A stretch of 51,659 nt of DNA. It comes from JBDTDV01 sp039922875. GTDB taxonomy: Bacteria; Actinomycetota; Actinomycetes; Actinomycetales; Microbacteriaceae. The DNA lies in the NCBI GenBank assembly GCA_039922875.1, contig JBDTDV010000020.1:1-51659 (forward strand), read 5' to 3'. Shown one piece after another: positions 31,938-40,361 of this stretch (the stretch's first letter is position 1; every line of letters begins with the position of its first letter). The notes beneath the pieces were generated by a model. It saw nothing but the letters and a program-made list of their open reading frames with translations, did no database searches and was not told the origin of the DNA. Position numbers and translations under genes: made by a program.

Positions 31938-32765
31938 TCATCCGTACAACGTCTCGTAATTACGGCGCAGGATCATATCTGCGAGCTCGCCGTCGCCGGC
32001 GGCCGCCTTCAGCCGCGCCAATTCGCCAGCGTGATCACCCCATGGCTCATCGCTGGCGAACACTAGCCGATCTTGACCAATCCCGCGCCGCTCGATTTCC
32101 TGCACCAGCCAACGTGGTGCGAAACCGACCGCCCAGCTGGTATCGGTGTACACCTGCTTGCCTCGCTCGATCCAGTCGAAGAACCGGTTACCGATCAACT
32201 TGATGTGGGCACTGACGCCACCGCCAAGATGCACCAGGTGGATCTTGACATCGTCGCCGTACTTCTCAACGAGGGAGCCGATATGGTCAATATCCGATGC
32301 GCCACCGGTTGAGGTGTGGATGTGCACGACCAGGTTGTTCTCGCGGGCCGCACCGAAGATCTGGTCCAGTGGTTCACGACAGGACTCGTCATCAGCGGAT
32401 CCGCCCAGCAAGAAGCTCGTCTTGAGGACCTTGACCCCCTGCTCCTTGACGTAGGTCAACGCCTTCGCATTCAACTCGGCATCCTGGGGACGTGGTGAGA
32501 CCCACAGCCCGCATTTGATCCGGTCATCGGCCGCCGCGGCTTCCAGCACCAATTCATTGAAGGAGAACGATACCGACGCGTCAGGCACACCGTAGTTCGG
32601 CAGTATTAACGCCCGCTCGGTTCCCTCGGCGTGCATATCCGCCTGTAGTTCGGCCAGCGTTGCGCGTGCCGCGATGTCCGGATGTACTGGTGGCCCCCCA
32701 TAGAAGGGATAAGCAGGAAGCACGCCAATGTGCCGGTGCGAGTCATTCACTAGTTTCTCAGTCAC
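31938..32765 (-). CDS. Metal-dependent amidohydrolase (amidohydrolase_2 type)
   Basis: About 275 residues of TIM-barrel amidohydrolase type. Metal-site elements are seen in order: DSHRH near residue 9, VVHIHTS near 160, LVHLGGG near 190, and FASDEPWGDH near 240. No signal peptide. The family cleaves amides, lactones or decarboxylates small acids, so the reaction cannot be named. GTG 32765 is chosen ahead of an upstream TTG and a later GTG at 32750; the ribosome site is poor in each case. It is the last gene of the cluster on this side, 82 bp upstream of the MSMEG_0572-like gene. Nit1C clusters normally have a nitrilase, which is missing here. Confidence 0.8.
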   Translation of the reverse strand: MTEKLVNDSHRHIGVLPAYPFYGGPPVHPDIAARATLAELQADMHAEGTERALILPNYGVPDASVSFSFNELVLEAAAADDRIKCGLWVSPRPQDAELNAKALTYVKEQGVKVLKTSFLLGGSADDESCREPLDQIFGAARENNLVVHIHTSTGGASDIDHIGSLVEKYGDDVKIHLVHLGGGVSAHIKLIGNRFFDWIERGKQVYTDTSWAVGFAPRWLVQEIERRGIGQDRLVFASDEPWGDHAGELARLKAAAGDGELADMILRRNYETLYG

Positions 32766-32887
32766 GCCTTCACTGTATAACAAAAGCGTATCGAATAGTA
32801 GACGTTTTTAGGATGCTCGGAGCCCGCGTCGATTGGCATGCATTCGGTAGGATAAACGGACTGCCCGAACCCTGAGGAGACAGGCCT

Positions 32888-33427
32888 ATGGTTGACGTTC
32901 GGCGGGTCAAACTTCCCGGCGTCGGGGTGTTGCACACGTTCATTACCGAGGACGGTGGCAAGGTCGGTGTCATCGCCCATCGCTCCGGGCACAGCGACCT
33001 GGTGACCTTCTCGGACGACGCGGACGGCTCCAATGTGACGAAGGTCTCGTTGCGTCTGAGCGAAGATGAGGCTCACACCCTCGCGGAATTGCTCGGCGGA
33101 ACGCAGATCACCGAATCGCTGTCGGCTCTGGATCAGATCCCGGGGCTGAGCATCGATTGGTTCACCGTCGACTATGAGGATTACATCGCCGGGCAACAGC
33201 TCGGCAGTCCGGCCGATCGCGGCGTCGTAGGCTTGATCGTCGTCGCGGTGGTGCGCGGCGATTCGGCGAATCCCGGGCCGGCATCCGATTTCAAGGTCTT
33301 CCCCGGCGACACACTCGTTGTCGCCGGGACCCCCGAGAAGGTCTCCCGGGCCTTCACGTTCTTCCGTACAGGAGAGCTGGCGCCCAAGCCACCGGTCGAC
33401 ACCGCCGACGCCCCGCCGGGTGGCTAG
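32888..33427 (+). CDS. KhtT-like regulatory subunit of a K+/H+ antiporter (RCK_C domain)
   Basis: A 179-residue cytoplasmic protein with an N-terminal KhtT-type domain (VRRVKLPGVGVLHTFIT) and a C-terminal TrkA_C/RCK_C domain ending FKVFPGDTLVVAGTPEKVSRA. In KhtTU systems this subunit binds cyclic di-AMP or other ligands and gates the membrane subunit. It is followed after 1 bp by the antiporter gene, so the pair forms one transcript. It marks the return to conserved core genes at the right side of the cluster. GAGGAGACAG precedes the ATG. Confidence 0.85.
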   Translation: MVDVRRVKLPGVGVLHTFITEDGGKVGVIAHRSGHSDLVTFSDDADGSNVTKVSLRLSEDEAHTLAELLGGTQITESLSALDQIPGLSIDWFTVDYEDYIAGQQLGSPADRGVVGLIVVAVVRGDSANPGPASDFKVFPGDTLVVAGTPEKVSRAFTFFRTGELAPKPPVDTADAPPGG

Positions 33428-33428
33428 C

Positions 33429-34793
33429 ATGAGCCTTGGCGACGACCTGATCATCCTTGGCCTGCTGCTCATCGTTGCGTATGTTCTCGGGCGTCTGGGA
33501 AAGCTGATCGGTCTTCCCGCCATTCCGATCTACATGATCGTCGGGGTGATGGCGAGCCCGAACACCGGGTGGTTCCCGCTGAGTTTCGACGGTCGGTACA
33601 TCGAATTGATCGCTATTTTCGGGCTGGTCCTACTGCTGCTGAGCCTCGGCCTGGAGTTCGATCAAGATGAGTTCTTCGGCGACGCCGGCAAGCTGCTGAT
33701 TTCCGGCGGCACCTACGTGGTGCTGAACATCGGGGTGGGCCTCGCCTTCGGCTTCCTGACCGGCTGGGGTGCCAGGGAGGCGCTGATCATCGCCGGGATG
33801 ACCGGCACCTCGTCCAGCGCGATCATCACCAAGCTGCTCATCGAGCTGCGCAGACTGGCGAACATCGAGACGCCGGCCGTTCTGGGCGTGACCGTCATCG
33901 GGGACGTCTTCATCGCGATATACCTCGCCATCGTCTCGGTGGTGCTGAGCGGCAAGACCGAGGTCTGGCCGATCGTGCTGCAACTGTCGGTCTCATTCCT
34001 CTTCTTAGTGGTCATGTTCACCGTGGCGCGCTGGGGCGGGCCAGTGGTGTCCCGGCTGATGCGCACCAAGGACGATGAACTGTTCACCATCCTTTTCTTC
34101 GGGCTCGCGGTGCTGTTCGCCGGCATTGGTGAGAGCATCGGGGTCACCGATGCCATCGGTGCGTTCCTGATCGGGCTGGTGCTCGGCGCGACCCGGCACC
34201 GGGCCAAGATCGAGCGGGTCGCCGTGCCGCTACGCGACGTGTTCGCCTCGTTCTTCTTTCTCAACTTCGGTCTGCTCCTGGACATCGCCGAGTTCCCGGT
34301 GGTCATCGACATCGTCCTCTATGCCGTGCTGATGACGATCGTGCTGAACGTCATCGTCGGCCAGTTCATCGCGTGGGTGCATAAGCTCGGCGCGAAGGCG
34401 GGGATCAACGCTGCGGCGATCCTGATGAATCGCGGCGAGTTCACCCTGATCCTGGCCACTCTCGCGGTCGGCGCCGGGCTCAACTCCAAGCTCGCCCCGT
34501 TTGCGGGACTCTATGTTCTGATCATGGCCGTGATCGGGCCGTTGCTCGCAGCGAACTCCGAGCGGATCGGTGACATGATTCTGGGGAGGGCGAAACCCGC
34601 TAAACCTACCGACGTGATGCTCGCCGAGGATATCGCCCTGGTGGAAGCCGCCACAGCCCCGCAGCGCAGCGACCCGGAACGCCGCAGCGACCAAGAACGG
34701 CGCTCACTGCGGGAGATCGATCCGGCGATCGAGCAGGCCATGATGCAAATCGAGGACCCGGACGAGGAAGAGAAGTATCGCGATCATAGCTAA
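33429..34793 (+). CDS. Cation:proton antiporter, KhtU/KefB-like (CPA2)
   Basis: 454 residues with about 12-13 membrane segments over the first 380, then a charged cytoplasmic tail rich in Arg and Glu (PQRSDPERRSDQERRS). The Na/H-exchanger fold is shown by IYMIVGVMASPNTGWF, GLVLLLLSLGLEFDQDEF and TGTSSSAIITKLL. No N-terminal or C-terminal TrkA domain is fused, consistent with the separate KhtT-like subunit upstream. Expected role: potassium or sodium efflux in exchange for protons, for pH and ion homeostasis. ATG 33429 is 1 bp after the khtT-like stop. Confidence 0.88.
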   Translation: MSLGDDLIILGLLLIVAYVLGRLGKLIGLPAIPIYMIVGVMASPNTGWFPLSFDGRYIELIAIFGLVLLLLSLGLEFDQDEFFGDAGKLLISGGTYVVLNIGVGLAFGFLTGWGAREALIIAGMTGTSSSAIITKLLIELRRLANIETPAVLGVTVIGDVFIAIYLAIVSVVLSGKTEVWPIVLQLSVSFLFLVVMFTVARWGGPVVSRLMRTKDDELFTILFFGLAVLFAGIGESIGVTDAIGAFLIGLVLGATRHRAKIERVAVPLRDVFASFFFLNFGLLLDIAEFPVVIDIVLYAVLMTIVLNVIVGQFIAWVHKLGAKAGINAAAILMNRGEFTLILATLAVGAGLNSKLAPFAGLYVLIMAVIGPLLAANSERIGDMILGRAKPAKPTDVMLAEDIALVEAATAPQRSDPERRSDQERRSLREIDPAIEQAMMQIEDPDEEEKYRDHS

Positions 34794-34827
34794 GCCGAAC
34801 AGCGCCGCACCGACGCTGCTGAGAACA

Positions 34828-35652
34828 ATGCTGCGCCCGCAGTGGATTCTGGCGCTGGTACTCGCGCTGCTGGTCGCCGGCGCCTTTGCCTGGCTCGGCC
34901 GCTGGCAGCTGGAGCGAGCAGTGCAGTCGAACGTCGCAGCGACCGGCGCATCCGAGACCGTCGTCCCGTTGTCAACCGTCGCGCGCCCGGGGTCCGCGAT
35001 CCGGGACGACGTCACGGGCCAGAAGGTGACGGTGCGCGGAACCTTCTCCGCAGCCGACTACCGGCTGGTCGGGGACCGGTTGAACAAGGGCGCGGTCGGC
35101 TACTGGGTGGTCGGTCACCTCACGGTCGATCGTGAGAATGCCGGCCAAACCTCGACGGTGGCGCTCGCCGTCGCGCGCGGCTGGTCCGCGTCGCGCGATG
35201 CGGCCACCTCGGCAATGCGCGCGCTTGCCCGCGCCGGGGATGAACCCGTCGTGCTGACCGGTCGGCTGCTGCCGACCGAGGCGCCGGTGCCGCCGGACCC
35301 GAAGGGGGACCCGCAGGCGATGACCACGGTCTCGGTCGCCGCGCTGATCAACGTCTGGTCTGAAATGGACAACGCCGACGCATACGAGGCATACCTGGTG
35401 CAGAAGGGAGCCCCAGCAGGGCTGACCGCAATCGACTCGCCTCCGCCGATCGCCCAGAACACCGTGAACTGGCTGAATATCTTCTATGCGGTGGAGTGGG
35501 TGGTGTTCGCCGGGTTTGCTGTCTACATGTGGTATCGGTTGACGAAGGATGCCTATGAACGGGCGGTGGAGGAGGCCAACGGCCCGTCGGCTGGCTCAGG
35601 GACCGAGGTGGGCCGAGGGACCGGAGAGAGCTCACGGACCGAGGGACCATAA
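34828..35652 (+). CDS. SURF1-family cytochrome oxidase assembly protein
   Basis: The 274-residue protein has one transmembrane helix near each end (about 9-25 and 222-242) with a periplasm-side domain between, the SURF1 layout. Conserved stretches are WLGRWQLERA, then TVRGTFSAADYRLV and GYWVVGHL; NWLNIFYAVEWVVFAGFAVY marks the second helix. SURF1 (Shy1) helps insert haem into the aa3-type cytochrome c oxidase. A Ser/Gly/Glu-rich tail follows. The next gene begins 9 bp later. No oxidase subunits are in the window. Confidence 0.88.
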   Translation: MLRPQWILALVLALLVAGAFAWLGRWQLERAVQSNVAATGASETVVPLSTVARPGSAIRDDVTGQKVTVRGTFSAADYRLVGDRLNKGAVGYWVVGHLTVDRENAGQTSTVALAVARGWSASRDAATSAMRALARAGDEPVVLTGRLLPTEAPVPPDPKGDPQAMTTVSVAALINVWSEMDNADAYEAYLVQKGAPAGLTAIDSPPPIAQNTVNWLNIFYAVEWVVFAGFAVYMWYRLTKDAYERAVEEANGPSAGSGTEVGRGTGESSRTEGP

Positions 35653-35661
35653 ACTAGAGGT

Positions 35662-36126
35662 ATGGCCCTAGCTCCGAAACCCGAGGATTTTCCCAAGATC
35701 CGCGGGGCGCTGAAGTTCTACCAGATCTTCGCCTATGTCACCGGCATCATGTTGCTGTTGTTGTGCACCGAGATGGTGATCAAATACGGACTGCACTACG
35801 AGTTGTATGCCTTCGGCGACGCGGGCTTCCTGCAATTTGCGAAGGTGTTGGATGGGCCGACCGGCCTGGTCAGCACGGGCACCGGGATCAATCTGAGCAC
35901 CGGCATCCTGATCGCGCACGGCTGGTTCTATGTCGTCTATCTCTTCAGCGACTTCCGGTTGTGGAGCTTCATGCGGTGGCCGTTCAAGAAGTTCCTCTAT
36001 ATCGCGCTCGGCGGCGTGATCCCGTTCCTGTCCTTTTTCGTAGAGAGCATGATCACCCGCGAGGTCAACTTCTACCTGACCAGCCGCGAGGCGGAAATCG
36101 CCCACGACGCGGGGGTCTCCCATTAG
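35662..36126 (+). CDS. DUF3817 membrane protein
   Basis: A 154-residue protein with three to four membrane helices (QIFAYVTGIMLLLLCTEMV; HGWFYVVYLFSDF; LYIALGGVIPFLSFF) and a DUF3817 core. Function unknown; in actinobacteria the gene is often found between SURF1 and guaA, as here. No catalytic residues can be assigned. The guaA reading frame begins right at its stop codon. Confidence 0.88.
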   Translation: MALAPKPEDFPKIRGALKFYQIFAYVTGIMLLLLCTEMVIKYGLHYELYAFGDAGFLQFAKVLDGPTGLVSTGTGINLSTGILIAHGWFYVVYLFSDFRLWSFMRWPFKKFLYIALGGVIPFLSFFVESMITREVNFYLTSREAEIAHDAGVSH

Positions 36127-36151
36127 CGCCCCGGCCGGGTCGAAGCCGGTA

Positions 36152-37699
36152 TTGGTGGTCGACTTCGGCGCGCAGTACGCGCAGCTCATCGCCCGCCGGG
36201 TGCGCGAGGCGAACGTGTACTCCGAGATCGTGCCGCACACGATCACCGCGGCAGAGGTCGCGGCGAAACATCCGGCCGGTATCGTGCTCTCCGGCGGCCC
36301 GTCCAGCGTGTATGAAACCGGGGCGCCCACGCTGGACCCCGGCATTCTGGAGCTCGGCGTCCCGGTCCTGGGGATCTGCTACGGGTTCCAGTGGATGGCC
36401 GCCCAGCTCGGCGGCGAGGTGGCACACACCGGCTTACGTGAATATGGCGCCACCGATGTCAGCGTCGACGCGCCGGGCATCCTGCTGGCCGGCCAACCGT
36501 CGGAGCAGACCGCCTGGATGAGTCACGGCGATTCCGTCGCGCGCGCTCCAGAGGGCTTCGATGTGCTGGCCTCCAGCGCATCCACCCCGGTGGCCGCATT
36601 CGCCTGCGATGCCAAGAAGCTCTACGGGGTGCAGTGGCATCCGGAGGTGAAACACTCCGCGTTCGGTCAGCGGGTGCTGGAGAACTTCCTGCATAACGCG
36701 GCCGGGATACCGGCGGACTGGAACAGTGCCAGCGTCATCGAGACCCAGGTCGCCGCGATCCGTGCCCAGGTCGGTGCCGGCAAGGTGATTTGCGGCCTGT
36801 CCGGAGGGGTCGACTCTGCCGTCGCAGCCGCCCTGGTGCACAGGGCCGTCGGCGACCAGTTGGTCTGCGTGTTCGTGGATCATGGCCTGTTGCGGGAGGG
36901 TGAGCGGCGCCAAGTCGAGCAGGACTATGTCGCGGCCACCGGCATTCGGCTGGTCACCGTCGATGCCGTTGACCGGTTCGTCGGCGCGCTGATGGGCGTC
37001 AGCGATCCGGAGGAAAAGCGTAAGATCATCGGTCGCGAGTTCATCAGGACGTTCGAGGCGGCTCAGGCCGACCTGGTGCTGGAGGCCGCCGTGCAGGACG
37101 GCGATCCGATCCGGTTCCTGGTGCAGGGGACCCTGTATCCGGATGTTGTGGAGTCCGGCGGTGGTAGCGGCACGGCGAACATCAAGAGCCATCACAACGT
37201 CGGTGGGCTCCCAGAAGACCTGCAGTTCGAACTCGTCGAGCCACTGCGCGCCCTGTTCAAGGATGAGGTCCGGGCCATCGGCCGGGAACTCGGTCTGCCC
37301 GAGGTGATCGTCGGTCGGCAGCCGTTCCCGGGACCGGGGCTCGGCATCCGCATCGTCGGCGAGGTCACGCCGGAACGGCTCGCCTTGTTACGGCATGCGG
37401 ATGCCATCGTACGGGCCGAACTGACCGCCGCCGGACTCGACGAGGAGATCTGGCAATGCCCGGTCGTGTTGCTGGCTGACGTGCATTCGGTCGGCGTGCA
37501 GGGTGACGGCAGAACCTACGGGCACCCTATTGTGCTGCGCCCGGTCTCATCCGAAGACGCCATGACCGCGGACTGGACGCGCCTGCCGTACGATCTGCTG
37601 GCACGAATCTCGAATCGGATCACCAACGATGTCGAGGGCGTGAATCGGGTGGTACTGGACGTGACGTCCAAGCCACCGGGCACCATCGAGTGGGAGTGA
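36152..37699 (+). CDS. guaA: GMP synthase (glutamine-hydrolysing)
   Basis: A 515-residue enzyme that aminates XMP to GMP using glutamine and ATP. The N-terminal class I amidotransferase has GICYGFQ (Cys near residue 75) and the HPEVKHS histidine and glutamate. The ATP-pyrophosphatase domain has SGGVDSA near residue 215, and the C-terminal dimerisation domain ends KPPGTIEWE. The listed TTG at 36152 cuts the first strand short; the frame stays open upstream to an ATT at 36122 overlapping the DUF3817 stop, which would give the more family-like opening SAPAGSKPVLVVDFG. I see no ATG or GTG in frame. The rare ATT start is therefore plausible. Confidence 0.96.
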   Translation: MVVDFGAQYAQLIARRVREANVYSEIVPHTITAAEVAAKHPAGIVLSGGPSSVYETGAPTLDPGILELGVPVLGICYGFQWMAAQLGGEVAHTGLREYGATDVSVDAPGILLAGQPSEQTAWMSHGDSVARAPEGFDVLASSASTPVAAFACDAKKLYGVQWHPEVKHSAFGQRVLENFLHNAAGIPADWNSASVIETQVAAIRAQVGAGKVICGLSGGVDSAVAAALVHRAVGDQLVCVFVDHGLLREGERRQVEQDYVAATGIRLVTVDAVDRFVGALMGVSDPEEKRKIIGREFIRTFEAAQADLVLEAAVQDGDPIRFLVQGTLYPDVVESGGGSGTANIKSHHNVGGLPEDLQFELVEPLRALFKDEVRAIGRELGLPEVIVGRQPFPGPGLGIRIVGEVTPERLALLRHADAIVRAELTAAGLDEEIWQCPVVLLADVHSVGVQGDGRTYGHPIVLRPVSSEDAMTADWTRLPYDLLARISNRITNDVEGVNRVVLDVTSKPPGTIEWE

Positions 37700-37743
37700 A
37701 GCGACGCCCAGTCTGGCCGGGGTGCCTGCCGCTGGTCATTACC

Positions 37744-39357
37744 TCACCGGCCGCCAGCGGTGTGCGCCTTAATCGCGGCCAGTAGCGCTGCTCCGTCTGG
37801 GACGCCGAGCCCAGTACAGGCGTCCCACCCCGGCCCGGCGGCATACGCGCCATTGGTGCCGTCGGTGATGTCGCGGAATCCTGGGGCCACGGTCCCCGCG
37901 GCGATAGCGTCGTAGAGCAAGGGGTGCAGGAGGCCGAGCCGGCGGCCGGTCGACTGGACCAGCCGGGCAACCAGCGCCGCCCAGAGCGGTGCCACCGCGC
38001 TGGTACCGCCGATGACGGTGTCTTTTCCGTCCACTCGCACCCGGTACCCGGTCTGCGGATCTGCGTTACCGGCCACGTCCGGGACTCCGCGTCCGGGCCA
38101 TCCTGCTGTTACCGGTACGCCGGCAGCCGTCTGCCACTGCGGAAGCCCGAACGCCGTGCTCACCCCGCCGCCGGTCGCGCCCTGATTCGGTCCGTTGTTC
38201 CACACCGTCTCCGCCGAGACGGTTCCGGTGGTCGGGTTCGCGGTCAACCTGGTGCCGCCGCAGCCCAGGGCGTGCGGGCTTGACGCCGGAAAGTCCACGT
38301 GTGCGCCGTGATCGGCGGCCCGGTCGCTGCTGCCGTCGTCACCGGCGGCCGCGGTCACGCTGACACCGAGCAGTGCCGCGTCTGTGAAGGCATCGTCGAG
38401 CGCGGTGCGCGCCTGAGCCGTCCAGCCGTCTTCGCTCTGCCCCCAGCTGATACTGATCGCCGCGGGCGTCGGGGTGGCGTGCGCGGCCTGGCTGACGGCA
38501 TCCACGAAACCCGCATCGGTGTTCGGCGCGAAATACACCCGGATCTCGGCTGCCGGCGCGAGCGCCCCGCTCACCTCGATATCCAGCAGCACTTCACCGT
38601 CCGCACCGTCCGGGTCCTCGCCAGGCTGGTTCGTCGCGCCGTCGACCCCGACCGAGGTCACCGTCGGGCCGGCGATACCAATTCCGGCGAAATATGCGTC
38701 GAGATCATCCTGAGTGAAGCCGCCGCCCAGCTCGATGATGGCGATGGCCTGGCCGGCGCCGTCGGTGTGCTCGGGGAACCGATACACCGCGCCGAGCTCC
38801 AGCGGGGTGTAACTGGTGGTCACCGCTTTGGCCGATGCGATCCGAAAATTAGCGCGGGATTGTGGCCGGTCATCCAGGCCGAGGACGGCGGTTACCACCC
38901 CGTCCAGCGTCTCCGGAATGCTGAGCTGACCGGTGCGGTGCCGGTGTGTGACGGGTGTACCGCCGGCGGTGTGGCTGGTGACCTGCTCGATGGTGGTACC
39001 GAAGATGGTGCCGAGTTGTCTGATCGTGCCCGAAATGCGCACCCGCCGGCTGGCGGCATCCGCTTCGATGATGCGCAAGCCGAGATCGGCGCAGGTAGAG
39101 GTCACCAGGTCGAGGTCGGCCGGGCTCGCGCCGTACCGCTTGGCCAGATCATCAGCCGAGAGCACCGCATCCGATTGCGCCGCCGTTGCCGCCGGTTGAT
39201 CGGCGGTGGCACGTCTGCGCAGCACCAGCGTGGCGTCGGCAATCGAATCCTGATCCGCCGGCATTGAATGAGCGACGATGCGCGGCGCCGGATTTCGTTC
39301 GCTCCCCGGCAACGGGCACAGCGGTGGGTTTTCCGGCGGAGGCGTCTGATCGTTCAT
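37744..39357 (-). CDS. S53-family serine-carboxyl peptidase (sedolisin/kumamolisin-like)
   Basis: 537 residues. A pro-domain occupies about residues 30-175 with VTAVLGLDDRP at its end. The S53 catalytic domain includes DGEVLLDIEVSGALAP with the Glu and Asp, ISISWGQSEDG, and the serine site VIGGTSAVAPLWAAL. The calcium-binding end is FRDITDGTNGAYAAGPGWD. No N-terminal signal peptide is seen; the protein opens with a Pro-rich stretch, as in kumamolisin-type enzymes. Family members are acid proteases that self-process. It is convergent with guaA and stands alone. Confidence 0.9.
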   Translation of the reverse strand: MNDQTPPPENPPLCPLPGSERNPAPRIVAHSMPADQDSIADATLVLRRRATADQPAATAAQSDAVLSADDLAKRYGASPADLDLVTSTCADLGLRIIEADAASRRVRISGTIRQLGTIFGTTIEQVTSHTAGGTPVTHRHRTGQLSIPETLDGVVTAVLGLDDRPQSRANFRIASAKAVTTSYTPLELGAVYRFPEHTDGAGQAIAIIELGGGFTQDDLDAYFAGIGIAGPTVTSVGVDGATNQPGEDPDGADGEVLLDIEVSGALAPAAEIRVYFAPNTDAGFVDAVSQAAHATPTPAAISISWGQSEDGWTAQARTALDDAFTDAALLGVSVTAAAGDDGSSDRAADHGAHVDFPASSPHALGCGGTRLTANPTTGTVSAETVWNNGPNQGATGGGVSTAFGLPQWQTAAGVPVTAGWPGRGVPDVAGNADPQTGYRVRVDGKDTVIGGTSAVAPLWAALVARLVQSTGRRLGLLHPLLYDAIAAGTVAPGFRDITDGTNGAYAAGPGWDACTGLGVPDGAALLAAIKAHTAGGR

Positions 39358-39427
39358 GACCTCGGTTTAGCACGTCCGTCGGACATCCGCCCGGATATTC
39401 AGCGGGCCGATAATGCCGACCGGCCGG

Positions 39428-40225
39428 CTAATCGCGGCTGATCGCCAGTAGCCGCAGGATCTCGACGTACAACCAGATCACGGTGACCATGATCCCGAAG
39501 GCTCCGGTCCAGCCGTACTTGCGAGGCGCGCGATTGGCAACCCCGCGCTGGATGAAGTCGAAGTCGAGCACCAGCGAGTAGGCACCCATCAGCACGGCAA
39601 GGACGCCGATGATCACCCCGAGCGGGATGCCGAACACCTCCACACTCCGCATGCCCCACGGGTTATCGGTGGCTCCGAACATCATCATTCCGAAGTTGAT
39701 CAGCGAGAAGACCAGGTAGCCGATCAGTGCGACGAAGAACACCTTGGTGGCGCGCTTGGAGGCGCGCACCTTGCCGCTGGCGAAAAGTGCCAGAGTGACG
39801 CCGACGACCGCGATCGTGGCCAGAGTCGCTTGAACGACGATACCGGGGTATGCCCTCTCGAAGAATGCGGAGATTCCGCCGATGAACAGTCCCTCGAAGG
39901 CCGCGTAAAGCAGGATCAACGGAGCCGAGGGCTCCTTCTTGAATGCGTTGACCAGGCCGAGAACCAATCCGACGATCAGCCCGACGATCATCAGCATCGG
40001 CACGAACCAGCCGACGGCGGCTGAGGCGACGAGGAGGACGAAGCACAGGAAGGACTTGCCTACGGTATCTTCGACGGTCATCCGGTCCATCTGGACCGAT
40101 GACGCCGATGGCTGTTCGTACAACTGCTGCAGATTCTCGGCGGTTGCCGCTGCGGTCGCCGTGGACGAAGCGGTGCCGGACTGGAAGACCGCATTCCTTG
40201 AGAACGCGGGGTTGGACAGTGCCAT
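39428..40225 (-). CDS. Bax inhibitor-1/YccA family membrane protein
   Basis: 265 residues with about seven membrane helices after a 55-residue soluble N-terminus rich in Ala, Thr and Ser. The helix near the end (YSLVLDFDFIQRGVANRAP) carries the acidic residues of the BI-1 calcium-leak channel family. Also YAAFEGLFIGGISAFFE is characteristic. AGAGGAA precedes the ATG at 40225. The function in bacteria is unclear. It is divergent from the glycerophosphodiesterase gene. Confidence 0.88.
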   Translation of the reverse strand: MALSNPAFSRNAVFQSGTASSTATAAATAENLQQLYEQPSASSVQMDRMTVEDTVGKSFLCFVLLVASAAVGWFVPMLMIVGLIVGLVLGLVNAFKKEPSAPLILLYAAFEGLFIGGISAFFERAYPGIVVQATLATIAVVGVTLALFASGKVRASKRATKVFFVALIGYLVFSLINFGMMMFGATDNPWGMRSVEVFGIPLGVIIGVLAVLMGAYSLVLDFDFIQRGVANRAPRKYGWTGAFGIMVTVIWLYVEILRLLAISRD

Positions 40226-40361
40226 GGTTCCTCTGCTTTCGGTGCTGCTTGGGTGCCGAAGAGGGCCGTGGGCCCCCAGTCACGGAGCCTAATCTAGCGG
40301 AAATGGCTGCGGATGTGCTGACACTGAGCCCAGTGCGCCCCGACCAGACTAGGCTCGGCGC

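Noticed and set aside
13279..32765. Prophage, integrative element or transposon
   Set aside because: No integrase, transposase, tRNA target or flanking direct repeat was seen at either edge; codon and GC use look similar to neighbours by eye.
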